This document shows positions 41,855-50,815 of a stretch of DNA of 50,887 bases, piece by piece. The position numbers were made by a program, and so were the translations under genes. Origin of the DNA: Oscillatoriales cyanobacterium. GTDB lineage: Bacteria > Cyanobacteriota > Cyanobacteriia > Cyanobacteriales > Microcoleaceae. The stretch is taken from positions 1 through 50,887 of the forward strand of contig REAP01000076.1 of the NCBI GenBank assembly GCA_004294385.1, read 5' to 3'. Every line of letters starts with the position of its first letter. Within the stretch, counting starts at the first letter, position 1. A model generated the notes under the pieces. The model ran no database searches. It saw nothing but the letters and a program-made list of their open reading frames with translations, and was not told the origin of the DNA.

Positions 41855-44110
41855 TTATGCGATCGCACCCAAATTCACCCGACGAATTGCCACCACCGCA
41901 GGTTTAGGCGGCTCATTAGCTTGATTCCCTGGCCAATTAGAACCTATAGGCACTTTACGAGTTTGCATAAACTCCTGACCATCAGTAGTTTTCATCGCCA
42001 ACTGACGGCTCTCAAATGCCATATCTTGGCGCGTTCCATTCACCTCTCCCGGATGCTGAATTGCCAAAAACAAAGTTGTTTCATCTTGAGTAAAAAACGG
42101 CCCGGTAGTTTCGCAATCCATCGGCCCAATTCCAAATAAGAAAGCCTCCCCCGCCTTCGGGCCAGAAGCCGGCAAAAACCAAATCGCATTATTGCCGTAC
42201 AAACCGCGCAAATTAGATTGACTAATCGGCTTTCCATCCTTACCAACTCGACCCGCAGGAATAGCAGTATTAAGTTTGTCAGAAGACATATCATTCACCA
42301 TCCAGATATTGCCACTCTTGTCAATCATCAAATTATCTGGATTAGCAAAACCCAACCCACCCTCAGCAGGTTCGCCGCCAGTCGCAAACATTTTCCACTG
42401 GAAACTCATTGCAGATGGTTCATTACTATTTTCCATCAAGCGCATGATCCAGCCGTATTCGTAAGCTTTACCATCTTTACCTTGGAAAATTCGCAAATCC
42501 GGGCCACCATCACTATCGCTTGCAGCACCGGAAGTGAAGGTAATATAAAGAGAACCGTCAGGAGCAATTTCGGTATCTTCTGGACGAGCAGTGCAAGTCG
42601 CACCCGCCGCACTTGCGGCATAATGAGCGTCAATTAAAATTGCACCTTGTTTTTGATTAGCAGTGCCTTCATAAAGGTCGCCTAAAGTCTTAAACTTCTG
42701 TTTAAAAGAAGCGACATCTGCATCTTTGTCAAGTTTAAAACTACCGCCTTCAGGACGCTTCGGCAAATTAATGATTCCGCCTGCATGAATGCTAGGTAAA
42801 TCTGGATTAACAGCGGTGTCAGTCTTGAGTGGAATCCAGCTACCCGTACCATCAGGATTGAATTTAGCAGCATAAAGCATTCCGTCTGTCAAGAGTTGGG
42901 AATTAGCTTTGTCTTTGGGGTTTTTCACGGCATTTTTACTGACAAATTTGTAGAGATGTCCGCTGCGGCGATCGCACCCAGAGTAAAATGCTAAAGGTTT
43001 GCCCGCTACAACTCGAATTCCGACTGCTTCGTGGCGGTATCTTCCCAGCCAAGTGTGCTTGGTTCCATAATCATTGGGATTAGCTGGATCTAATTCTACC
43101 ATCCAGCCGTATTTGTTCCCCGCTAGACCAAATACATTGCCCAAACCGCCAATTTCTTCGGCATCAATATAGAAAGTTTTCTGACTTGGGTCAAAGGATG
43201 TACCGTCTGCAAACACGGGTTCTGGTACAAAATTTTGGGTGTTTTCTTCAGCACTAAAAACTGTTCCCCAAGGTGTTGTCCCGCCTGCACAGTTACTAAA
43301 AGTGCCGATGATTTTGTCACCCAATTTGTCGTTATAGCCTTGACCTTTTTTGTTAAATATAGCTACAGCCGGGCCCGTCGATTTCAAGTAGCGCCCGTCT
43401 GTTAAACCGGAAATACCGGTAATTCGGCGATCGGCTGGAGAATTAGTCCGTTCCCATTTGCCATCAGGATTGCGGCGAATGGATATGACTCCCATGCCTA
43501 AATCAATTAAGGCTTCTTTGAGTACCTCACTAATCATCTTTTTTGTGGGGTCTTTGTCAGCTAAGGCGAAAGCATTAATCCCGTCTTTTCCAGCAGGTTT
43601 AATGGCAGTTGCTAGCTGAGCAAAAGGGAGGGATTTACCAATTACTTTTTGATAGGCTTGAATCCAAGGTTTGGCACTAATATATTCAAAGTTGACAGTC
43701 AAAAATCCTTCGTTTTTACTGGTTTCAACAAAGGAGAGATAGTCATTGTTATAGCCGAAACGAGAATCGCCTACTTTGTCTCCCCAAGCAGCTATGATGT
43801 CGTAGGTAAAGTCTTCGGGAAGTATGAGGTCATCTGCGACTTCGTAGGCGCTGTAAGCTTGGATTTGCTGCTGTGGGGATGCGGCACTAATTTGGATTAA
43901 TTCTCCGGTTTTGGCTACTGCACTGCTACCTGATAGAGGCATTGGCCCTTTAAGGGGTTTAAAGTTTATGCCTTCAATATTGGCAGATATCTTGGTAGCA
44001 CTAACAGGATTTCCGAAGGGCATGAAAGCTTTCTGTTGGCAAGAATTGAGTCCAACAGTACCAGCACTTGCACTTAAAAAAACTAGGAATTCGCGACGAT
44101 TGATAGTCAT
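41855..44110 (-). CDS. phoX: PhoX-type alkaline phosphatase
   Basis: A 751-residue DUF839 phosphatase, which releases phosphate from organic esters outside the cytoplasm using Ca and Fe. The N-terminus is a Tat signal (NRREFLVFLSASAGTVGL), with LNSC suggesting a possible lipid attachment. Core motifs: GGTTPWGTVFSAEEN, RHEAVGIRVVAG, GCDRRSGHLYKFVS, CTARPEDTEIAPDGSLYITFTSG and GFANPDNLMIDKSGNIWMVND. PhoX is secreted folded, in line with Tat export. Regulation by phosphate is expected; a degenerate SphR-like regulator lies 388 bases upstream on the same strand. A Pho-box-like pair touches the start codon, too close to be an activator site. Confidence 0.9.
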   Translation of the reverse strand: MTINRREFLVFLSASAGTVGLNSCQQKAFMPFGNPVSATKISANIEGINFKPLKGPMPLSGSSAVAKTGELIQISAASPQQQIQAYSAYEVADDLILPEDFTYDIIAAWGDKVGDSRFGYNNDYLSFVETSKNEGFLTVNFEYISAKPWIQAYQKVIGKSLPFAQLATAIKPAGKDGINAFALADKDPTKKMISEVLKEALIDLGMGVISIRRNPDGKWERTNSPADRRITGISGLTDGRYLKSTGPAVAIFNKKGQGYNDKLGDKIIGTFSNCAGGTTPWGTVFSAEENTQNFVPEPVFADGTSFDPSQKTFYIDAEEIGGLGNVFGLAGNKYGWMVELDPANPNDYGTKHTWLGRYRHEAVGIRVVAGKPLAFYSGCDRRSGHLYKFVSKNAVKNPKDKANSQLLTDGMLYAAKFNPDGTGSWIPLKTDTAVNPDLPSIHAGGIINLPKRPEGGSFKLDKDADVASFKQKFKTLGDLYEGTANQKQGAILIDAHYAASAAGATCTARPEDTEIAPDGSLYITFTSGAASDSDGGPDLRIFQGKDGKAYEYGWIMRLMENSNEPSAMSFQWKMFATGGEPAEGGLGFANPDNLMIDKSGNIWMVNDMSSDKLNTAIPAGRVGKDGKPISQSNLRGLYGNNAIWFLPASGPKAGEAFLFGIGPMDCETTGPFFTQDETTLFLAIQHPGEVNGTRQDMAFESRQLAMKTTDGQEFMQTRKVPIGSNWPGNQANEPPKPAVVAIRRVNLGAIA

Positions 44111-44186
44111 AGGTAAAGCATTGTTTAAGGATGGATTATCGACAGATTTGTCACCGAAGTCGAATCATCTGGATACTCCAAGAGCC

Positions 44187-44325
44187 CATTGGTGTCAACT
44201 TAAGCCTGAAACCCTTGGTATCTCTCGCTTTTACCTGAGTCCAGATCCCCCTAAATCCCCCTTAAGAAGGGGGACTTTGAGAAGACTCTTGTCCCCCCCT
44301 TCTTAAGGGGGGCTAGGGGGGATCT
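44187..44325. repeat. tgtcaacttaag arm joined to a C/G hairpin element
   Basis: cccattggtgtcaacttaag at 44187-44206 matches the arms at 35185 and 35380. From 44246, gatccccctaaatccccctt and aaggggggctaggggggatc form the ends of a ccccct-family hairpin with an aagggggactttgag inner part. Apart from this, a hairpin near 44430 and AT-rich sequence, the 388-base gap upstream of phoX holds no gene. Confidence 0.75.
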
Positions 44326-44429
44326 GGCCTTAATCGTTAAAATCATGTGTGAGTACAATCGGAATTGATATAACTCGATCTAACCCTTTGTCTGATTTCT
44401 CATCTTTTTTAACACAATATGACAAATAA

Positions 44430-44450
44430 GGACACAATTTTATTGTGTCC
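44430..44450 (-). terminator. Hairpin after the OmpR-type regulator
   Basis: ggacacaat and attgtgtcc form a perfect 9-bp stem with a 3-base loop, about 50 bases after the regulator stop. On the minus strand ttatttg follows. Confidence 0.5.
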
Positions 44451-44498
44451 CTAGGTTATATTCAATGATTAATAGCACCCTTTGATTAATTTTAAACT

Positions 44499-45239
44499 TT
44501 AGCCAAATCGATAGCCAAACCCCCGTACTGTAATGATATACTCCGGTTGACTGGGTTCAATTTCCAACTTTTCTCGTAGCCAGCGGATGTGAACGTCCAC
44601 TGTTTTGCTGTCTCCGATAAAGTCTTGTCCCCAAATTTTTTCTAGCAACTGATCGCGAGACCAAACTCGGCGGGGATAACTCAGAAACAGTTCTAGTAAG
44701 CGAAATTGTTTGGGAGAAAATTTTACTTCTAGACCGCGAACCAGCACTCGACATTCTTCAGGAAAAAGAGTTATGCTTTTGTATTGCAGCATGACTGGTT
44801 GTGGTAACTGACCGAGGCGCTGACGTCGCATGAGTGCTCGACAGCGAGCGATAAATTCGCGCATTCCAAAGGGTTTGGTCAGGTAGTCGTCGGAACCGGC
44901 TTCTAGGTAAAAAGCGCAGTTATTTGCACTTCCCCTGGCACCGATAATCAAAATAGGTACGGGATTTCCTTGATGTCGTAACATTCGACACAGATCCAAA
45001 CCGTTAATTGAATCCATAATCAGCAAGTTGAAGGATGAGTCACCGTGATAGGATGATCCAGCTTGAACGGAAGGAAGAGCGCTGCGCCCGTCGGTAGTAA
45101 CGACCACCTCATAGCCCTGTTCTTGAAGGGCTAAAGCTAGCATTTCCCGCAATAGGTCTTCACCTTCGAGTAACAAGATCCGACCCGCTTTGCTAACGGT
45201 AGACCTTAAAGGACTTTCGCTTAATTCAGCAGAAAACAT
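44499..45239 (-). CDS. OmpR/PhoB-type regulator with degenerate receiver (SphR-like)
   Basis: A 246-residue regulator. The winged-helix domain (about 150-246) is complete: FSPKQFRLLELFLSYPRRVWSRDQLL, DSKTVDVHIRWLREKLE, TVRGFGYRFG. The receiver resembles the SphR-like type (ILLLEGEDLLREMLALALQEQGYEV; GLDLCRMLRHQGNPVPILI; AGSDDYLTKPF) but the acidic pair reads Glu-Gly-Glu-Asp, and the LLIMDSINGLDLCR segment lacks about five residues normally found after the phospho-Asp. The Lys remains. It may therefore work without phosphorylation. I chose MFSAEL at 45239; the frame extends to 45377 but those 46 residues look unlike protein. It lies upstream of phoX on the same strand, so control of phoX is plausible. 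Confidence 0.8.
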   Translation of the reverse strand: MFSAELSESPLRSTVSKAGRILLLEGEDLLREMLALALQEQGYEVVVTTDGRSALPSVQAGSSYHGDSSFNLLIMDSINGLDLCRMLRHQGNPVPILIIGARGSANNCAFYLEAGSDDYLTKPFGMREFIARCRALMRRQRLGQLPQPVMLQYKSITLFPEECRVLVRGLEVKFSPKQFRLLELFLSYPRRVWSRDQLLEKIWGQDFIGDSKTVDVHIRWLREKLEIEPSQPEYIITVRGFGYRFG

Positions 45240-45772
45240 AAATATCAGTGTTGGAGGTATGTTTGTTTGTGACTGGTGGGAGGTGCCTTGTTCAGTAGCT
45301 GAGGCACTCTCGCGTTGCGATCGCACTTTAGGCGATCGACATTTCAATGGTTTTACATCCTCTGCCAGTCCATCCAACAGATGCGCGCTCGACCTTTGCT
45401 ACTTGCTCGTGCAAGGAATAAAGCCGTAGAGCAGTTGCCGGAGCCGCGCTGTCTGCCTGCGTCCAGGCATCAGAACCCTGGTCATTTTTAGGGGTTGGTG
45501 TTAATTTCATAAAACATTTCCCGCTGATAATTGACCAGGTAACACCCCATCTATGGGGGGATGCTGGATATCTTACTCTCAAAAGGTTATTAAAAGGTAA
45601 AGCTTTGGTAATTAAATGGTTAAATTATTAAGGTTGAGTCATAAAAATGTGAATTTGTCTTCATAATTCATAATTTTGTTTAAGAATTAAATAATAAATT
45701 GGGATCAACTCTATTTTCTGCAACGGCACGCTACGATCGAGCTGTAAGTAAAAAATCTGTAAACTGCCTATA

Positions 45773-46519
45773 ATGTTGCTGCACTTGAGTACCTGGCCGG
45801 AGGTAGAAGCTTATCTAGAGAGTTCCCGCGGCATAATTATTCCGATCGGCTCTACTGAACAACATGGACCGACTGGATTAATCGGGACTGACGCAATTGC
45901 GGCGGAGGCTCTAGCCCGTGGGGTCGGCGAAGCTACCAATGCCTTAATTGGCCCGACAATTAATGTGGGAATGGCATTGCACCACACCAGTTTTCCCGGA
46001 ACTATCAGCTTGCGACCACAAACCATGATATTAGTAATCAGGGATTATATCACATCTTTGGCAAAAGCGGGGTTTGTGAAATATTTCTTTATTAACGGTC
46101 ACGGTGGCAATATTGCGACGATGAAAGCTGCTTTTTCGGAGACTTACGCCTATTTAGCGGATTTGAATGTGCCGAATTGCGATCGAATTCAGTGTCAAAT
46201 CGGCAATTGGTTTATGTGCGGTTCCGTATATAAGCTAGCCAAAGAATTGTACGGAAATCAAGAAGGTGGACACGCGACACCTAGCGAAGTCGCCTTAACT
46301 CAGTACCTTTATCCAGAAGCTATCAAGCAAGCTCCGCTTTCGGAAGAAGTTGCTTCCGGGCATAAAATTTATGGTGCTACTGACTTTCGTCGCCGATTTC
46401 CCGATGGCAGAATGGGTTCAAATCCGGCCTTAGCAACTCCTGAACATGGGCGACAATTTTATGAGTTAGCAGTGAAAGAGTTAACTAATAATTATTTGGA
46501 ATTTTTGAGTTCGGATTAA
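45773..46519 (+). CDS. Creatininase-family amidohydrolase
   Basis: A 248-residue metal-dependent hydrolase. IIIPIGSTEQHGPTGLIGTDAIAAE holds Glu, His and Asp ligands, FINGHGGN a second His, and GGHATPSEVALTQYL the Glu site. The family includes creatinine amidohydrolase and enzymes of riboflavin/F420 and mycofactocin pathways, so the substrate is unknown; cyanobacterial members are widespread. The start at 45773 precedes the conserved LSTWPEVEAYL. The ~190-base region upstream is AT-rich with no repeat. It is followed by two palindromic elements, then convergent rpsF. Confidence 0.88.
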   Translation: MLLHLSTWPEVEAYLESSRGIIIPIGSTEQHGPTGLIGTDAIAAEALARGVGEATNALIGPTINVGMALHHTSFPGTISLRPQTMILVIRDYITSLAKAGFVKYFFINGHGGNIATMKAAFSETYAYLADLNVPNCDRIQCQIGNWFMCGSVYKLAKELYGNQEGGHATPSEVALTQYLYPEAIKQAPLSEEVASGHKIYGATDFRRRFPDGRMGSNPALATPEHGRQFYELAVKELTNNYLEFLSSD

Positions 46520-46527
46520 GGTTTTTA

Positions 46528-46682
46528 GCAACAGGCAAGATGCCTGTTCCACAAAGAGTTAATTTGATTGTGGGATGGGCATCCTGGATTGTTAGCAACA
46601 GGCAAGATGCCTGTTCCACAAAGTTGATTGTGGGGTGGGCATCCTGCCCGCCCTCAACAGCCTGATTGACAATTGTGCAAGA
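46528..46682. repeat. Palindromic gcaagatgcc-family elements, two in tandem
   Basis: caacaggcaagatgcctgttccacaaag occurs at about 46528 and 46600. Each is followed by gattgtggg(a/g)tgggcatcctg. The second copy is complete, with gcctgattgacaattgtgcaag as its right end; the first is truncated. It lies between the creatininase and rpsF stops. Confidence 0.78.
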
Positions 46683-46685
46683 TTC

Positions 46686-47021
46686 CTACTCAGCAGCGAC
46701 TTCTTCCGATTCGGCTTCAGGTGCATCTGGGACATCTTGCTTGATTGTCAAATAGCGAATCACTTCTTCACTCAAACGCATGGCGCGTTCCATAGGGAAA
46801 ATTGCAGCGCCAGGAGCTGTATAGTTCATTTGAACGTATACTCCGTCGCGGTGCTTGCCGATTTCATAGGCCAAACGACGCTTGCCGCGATGCTGAGTTT
46901 CGATACTTTCAGCACCTTGATCGCGCAAAATAGTTTGATATTTCGCGATCGCCTGATCGGTCATTTCTTCACCCAAATCTGGGCGCAGAATGTACATTGT
47001 TTCGTAAATAAACGGTTTCAT
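46686..47021 (-). CDS. rpsF: Ribosomal protein bS6
   Basis: A 111-residue small-subunit protein. FIYETMYILRPDLGEE starts the fold; IETQHRGKRRLAYEIGKHRDGVYVQMNY and AMRLSEEVIRYL are typical S6. The tail is acidic (DAPEAESEEVAAE). I use Met 47021 (MKPFIYETMYILRP); a longer frame to 47078 adds residues not found in S6. It stands alone, not with rpsR, as is common in cyanobacteria. Divergent from the ABC permease with 66 bases between. Confidence 0.95.
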   Translation of the reverse strand: MKPFIYETMYILRPDLGEEMTDQAIAKYQTILRDQGAESIETQHRGKRRLAYEIGKHRDGVYVQMNYTAPGAAIFPMERAMRLSEEVIRYLTIKQDVPDAPEAESEEVAAE

Positions 47022-47087
47022 GCCAAAAATCCCCTTATGGACAACAAGGCTTCTCGCGAAGCAAGGACTTATTATCATATCCCAACT

Positions 47088-47954
47088 ATGAACAATTTCA
47101 AAACTAAAAAACCAAATTCTCCAAACGCTACTCCCTCGCTGTGGAAAACCCTGTGGATATATGGCATGATGAGTGCGATCGGGCTTTTAATGCTTTTCCC
47201 CCTGCTCTGGCTGCTCAGCACCTCCCTCAAATCCCCAACCGAAAACATCTTTCAATTTCCCCCGCAACTGTGGCCACAACAGCCAACCCTGCAAAACTTC
47301 ATCAAAGTTTGGCAAACCAACCCCTTCGGGCGCTACCTCTTCAACAGCACCCTAATCGCCACCCTGACAGTGAGCATCAATGTCCTGTTTTGTGCCCTCG
47401 CCGCTTACCCATTAGCCCGGATCAACTTTCGCGGCCGTGAAGCAATATTAATTATCATCATTTCCACAATCATGATTCCCTTCCAAATCGTGATGATTCC
47501 CCTATATGTATTGACAGTACAATTAGGATTAAAAAATAGTTATTTAGGGGTGATTTTTCCTGGATTAGCCTCAGCATTCGGCATATTTTTACTGCGCCAA
47601 GCATTCCTCGCAGTTCCCAAAGAATTAGAAGAAGCCGCCCGCATCGATGGTTGTAGCGAATTAGGGATTTGGTGGCATATTATGATTCCAGCAATTAAGC
47701 CAGCATTAGTCACGTTAGGGATTTTCGTATTTATCGGTTCTTGGAGTGATTTTCTGTGGCCGTTGCTCGTTTTAGACAGACCAGAATATTACACTTTGCC
47801 GCTAGGAGTAGCCAATTTAGCCGGGACATTTTCCTTGGATTGGCGTTTAGTTGCGGCGGGTTCCATTATTTCCATTGTACCAGTTTTAGGACTATTTTTA
47901 ATATTGCAAAAATACATTGTACCCACAGAAACAGCCACCGGAGTCAAGGGATAA
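47088..47954 (+). CDS. Sugar ABC transporter permease (MalG/UgpE type)
   Basis: A 288-residue membrane permease with six helices. The first helix is LWIYGMMSAIGLLMLFPLLWLL, followed by STSLKSPTENIFQFPP. The EAA loop that docks the ATPase reads EEAARIDGCSELGIWWHIMIPAIKP. The start is ATG 47088; the open frame further upstream (46635) runs antisense through rpsF and is not coding. The partner permease, binding protein and ATPase are not in this window, so the substrate is open; glucosylglycerol or maltose-type systems are the closest in layout. Confidence 0.9.
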   Translation: MNNFKTKKPNSPNATPSLWKTLWIYGMMSAIGLLMLFPLLWLLSTSLKSPTENIFQFPPQLWPQQPTLQNFIKVWQTNPFGRYLFNSTLIATLTVSINVLFCALAAYPLARINFRGREAILIIIISTIMIPFQIVMIPLYVLTVQLGLKNSYLGVIFPGLASAFGIFLLRQAFLAVPKELEEAARIDGCSELGIWWHIMIPAIKPALVTLGIFVFIGSWSDFLWPLLVLDRPEYYTLPLGVANLAGTFSLDWRLVAAGSIISIVPVLGLFLILQKYIVPTETATGVKG

Positions 47955-48007
47955 TATCCATCTTAAAAATCCGCGTTAGATCAAATCCGGTTGCATCGGA
48001 ATGATTA

Positions 48008-48116
48008 AACCGCGAAGACACAAAGAGCGCGAAGGAAGAACTGCATCTTCTTCTTCTTTCTCTTCCTTTGCGTCCTACCCTACGGGAACCCCTGCGGGGA
48101 ACGCGCCTTCGCGGTT
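48008..48116. repeat. aaccgcgaag inverted repeat element
   Basis: aaccgcgaag (48008-48017) and cttcgcggtt (48107-48116) close an element with inner pairings: gcgcgaaggaag with cttcc..gcgc-type sequence and cctacgggaacccctgcgggg. It is a known style of cyanobacterial intergenic repeat. It lies after the permease and before the stop of the HD gene. Confidence 0.65.
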
Positions 48117-48197
48117 CATTTAATCTTACGACCTATTACCGATCATATAGTTAGTTGTTGTTGAATGATTAAACCACTCTTTCCATCCAAATTCCCC

Positions 48198-50792
48198 TTA
48201 TCTCGGAGTGAAAACCGCACTAGGATAAGCAATACGCTTATGATTGAACTGTTCCCAAACCCGCACAAAAATCTCTGCAATTAAAGACATATCCTCCCGC
48301 GTCAAACCCGAATCAATCAACTGATTATCCTGCCAACGAGCGCGCAAAATCTTATTAACCATACTCAAAGCCTCCTCGTGAGTAGCATCCTTGAGCGATC
48401 GCAAAGCGGCCTCACAAGAATCCGCCACCATCAAAATCCCAGTTTCCCGCGACTGCGGAATCGGCCCATCGTAGCGAAAATCCTCCTCCCTCACTTCCCG
48501 ACTTTGAATGGTTAAGGTTGTTGTTGAATTATTCCCATTTGCTAAAGCCATCTTTGAATCTGTTGGCTCTTGAGCTACAATTTGCTTTGCTTGGTGATAG
48601 AAATAAGCAATTAACATCGTCCCTTGATGTTCGGGAATAAACGCCTGAATCGCCTTCGGCAATCGATGTTTGCGTGCCATCACCAACCCTTCACTAACGT
48701 GCTTTTTAATCAGATCAGCACTTGCCCAAGGGTCATTCATTTCATCATGTTTGTTGCCGCCGCCCATTTGATTTTCACAAAATCCGATCGGGTCGTGCAT
48801 TTTGCCAATATCGTGATATAATGTGCCAGTTCTAACCAGCTCCACATTGCAGCCAAGTTCCCGCGCCGCCGCTTCTGCCAAACTAGCCACAAACAACGTG
48901 TGCTGAAAAGTCCCCGGAGCCTCCGCAGCCAACTTTTTCAACAGCGGGCGATTGGGATTGGCCAATTCCGCCAGTCGGATCGGGGTAATCAGGTCAAAAA
49001 CGTGTTCCAAATAAGGGCTGATGCCCAGAGCCACAACGCTCCAAGCTAAGCCTGCTAAACCTTGGGAACCTACAGCACCAAGCAAAACGTACCAAATAGA
49101 ACCGGTGGCGGCGCTGGCAATCATGGTTGCTACGAGATAAACTATGGCTTGAGTTAAGCCGATCGCGACACCTAAGAGAGCTAGTTCTTCGCGCGATCGC
49201 AACCGCCCCGCCATCACAGCGCCCAGCAATCCCGCTGCCGCGCTAGCCACCAAATGAGTCAAGTCAAGTTCCAAGCCAATGGGTAGCACCACCGACAGCA
49301 GCCCTACGACACTCACTCCCACCGCCGAACCGTAGAAACCGCTTACTAAAATCCCGATCGCAGGCAAACTCGTCCAAGGTAGCCCCAAACTCACCAACAC
49401 TGGCGCGCTCAAAGTCAACAGCAACAGCAGCAAATGATCTCTCCGCCGCAAGCGGTAGTGCCTCTCAACCAAAAGTACGATCGCAATTGCCGCCCCAACT
49501 AAGCACACAAATCCTGCCAACCCCAACCAATTCACACCCCGCCGACTCAAGCCGAAATAGTCCAGCAACACGAAATCTTGTTGCGAGATCTCTTTTCCTT
49601 CTCGAACAATGATCTCGCCTGGGTCTACTTTGATCATTACCAGTTTCACCTTTTGGGCTGCCAATTCAGCTAGCTGTTTAGTTTCTTCAGAATCTGGCAT
49701 CAAATTGGGCTGCAAAATTGCTGTTAAAGCTTCAACCGCCAAAGCTTGCGATGCCACAGGTACCGAGTCTGCCACTTGCAGTCTCACAGCTTCCTTTAAA
49801 ATATCTTTGGGCAAACCCTGGGGAATACCTTGAGCCAACATTCTTTTTGCGGCCTTAGTCATACCCATTTGCGTTTCCTTCCAAGCTGTTTCGGACAAAT
49901 CAAACAGGGAAGTATCATAAATCTGTCCAAGCCTGGGAACGGATTTTGTCTCCATCGCGTCCAATGCCTTCAAATAGCCTTGGCGTGCTTCGGAAATAGC
50001 GTCTGTCAGTTGTTTGAAATCAGCCGTGGAGACCGATCGACTGTAAGCTTGCAGTTGAGATACAGCATCTTGTTGAGTTTGATTCCCCGTCGGCTTGGCA
50101 ATTGCAGGCGACTCTAAACTCAAGGCGGAAGTGGCACTACCGTCTCCCACTTGCGCGTTGATCGATCGCCATTCCCACTCTGGACAGCTCCGCAGGTAAA
50201 ATTGAACGTCTGTTGAGAGTGCTTCTGCTCTGGCCAAAGGCAGTGGCCTGATCGCCTTCCGCAATTCGCTGCCCTGTTGCAAAAATTGTTGTAATTCTTG
50301 ATAGATTTTGCGATCGGCGATCGAGTCAACCATCAATATCGCTACAGCCCCAATTCGCGCTGCTTTTCGCTGTTCTTCAGTGGTTTTGAGATCCGGGACG
50401 TTAGCACTCTTCGGAGCCTTAATCGTCTCAGGAGCTTTTGTTCCTACGTCTAGTTTCGGTTGGTTATAAAAACGATGCCCCAGAGTGCTGCTCAGGGAAA
50501 TTACGGCGACGAGCGCCAACACAGGGGAACGAGCTTGATTTTTGAGGTACGATTTGGAAGTTTTATATTTACAAGGAGTAAAACTATCGGGTCGATCGAA
50601 TTTGTTCAGGGAAAAACGGTTCAGGAGAGATCCGCTCCGGCGGTTCTCTCCGTTGGCGCAGCCCCCGTAGGGGCGGGCTGCGCTAACGGGTTTTTGTGTG
50701 CGATCGTTTTGCACCTTAGCAGTGTGTTGGCGCAGCGATCGCGCAGCCCCTAGCTGCTCGATGTGCCGCATTAATGAGGAGAGGGTGTTCAT
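48198..50792 (-). CDS. PgpH-like 7TM-HD cyclic dinucleotide phosphodiesterase
   Basis: An 864-residue protein of the 7TMR-HDED/HD family, which in Firmicutes hydrolyses c-di-AMP. A basic cytoplasmic N-terminus (about 1-88) is followed by one membrane helix, an extracytoplasmic region (about 110-410) with DPGEIIVREGKEIS near its end, seven membrane helices (about 420-620), and the HD domain: FQHTLFVASLAEAAA, TGTLYHDIGKMHDP, KKHVSEG, PEHQG and VADSCEAALRS, which complete the metal set. The substrate in cyanobacteria is inferred. The N-terminus holds an in-frame palindrome (50650-50689) that encodes RPYGGCANGENR-like residues. The start at 50792 is near an IS605-like structure, so a later Met is possible. 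Confidence 0.88.
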   Translation of the reverse strand: MNTLSSLMRHIEQLGAARSLRQHTAKVQNDRTQKPVSAARPYGGCANGENRRSGSLLNRFSLNKFDRPDSFTPCKYKTSKSYLKNQARSPVLALVAVISLSSTLGHRFYNQPKLDVGTKAPETIKAPKSANVPDLKTTEEQRKAARIGAVAILMVDSIADRKIYQELQQFLQQGSELRKAIRPLPLARAEALSTDVQFYLRSCPEWEWRSINAQVGDGSATSALSLESPAIAKPTGNQTQQDAVSQLQAYSRSVSTADFKQLTDAISEARQGYLKALDAMETKSVPRLGQIYDTSLFDLSETAWKETQMGMTKAAKRMLAQGIPQGLPKDILKEAVRLQVADSVPVASQALAVEALTAILQPNLMPDSEETKQLAELAAQKVKLVMIKVDPGEIIVREGKEISQQDFVLLDYFGLSRRGVNWLGLAGFVCLVGAAIAIVLLVERHYRLRRRDHLLLLLLTLSAPVLVSLGLPWTSLPAIGILVSGFYGSAVGVSVVGLLSVVLPIGLELDLTHLVASAAAGLLGAVMAGRLRSREELALLGVAIGLTQAIVYLVATMIASAATGSIWYVLLGAVGSQGLAGLAWSVVALGISPYLEHVFDLITPIRLAELANPNRPLLKKLAAEAPGTFQHTLFVASLAEAAARELGCNVELVRTGTLYHDIGKMHDPIGFCENQMGGGNKHDEMNDPWASADLIKKHVSEGLVMARKHRLPKAIQAFIPEHQGTMLIAYFYHQAKQIVAQEPTDSKMALANGNNSTTTLTIQSREVREEDFRYDGPIPQSRETGILMVADSCEAALRSLKDATHEEALSMVNKILRARWQDNQLIDSGLTREDMSLIAEIFVRVWEQFNHKRIAYPSAVFTPR
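50650..50689. repeat. gttggcgcagccc palindrome inside the PgpH-like gene
   Basis: ccgttggcgcagccc and gggctgcgctaacgg pair at 14 of 15 positions around a cccgtagggg centre. A half copy, gttggcgtagcccccgtag, is at about 2256-2274, and a related run is at 50728-50750. It is translated as part of the N-terminal tail. Confidence 0.7.
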
Positions 50793-50815
50793 AAAAACAC
50801 TCGGTAAGTGGGAAA

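Noticed and set aside
44111..44129. Pho-box-like direct repeats (CTTAAACA, 3 bases, CTTTACCT on the minus strand) at phoX
   Set aside because: The spacing fits a cyanobacterial Pho box, but it directly touches the phoX start codon, so an activator bound there could not drive this transcript. Most likely chance in AT-rich DNA.
45328..45510. About 60-codon minus-strand frame ahead of the SphR-like gene
   Set aside because: No family recognised, no clear ribosome binding site, overlaps the uncertain 5' extension of the regulator. It could be a leader peptide but I cannot support it.
46635..47087. Upstream extension of the ABC permease frame by 151 codons
   Set aside because: It runs antisense through rpsF and is unlike permease sequence. 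The conserved permease starts at the Met at 47088.
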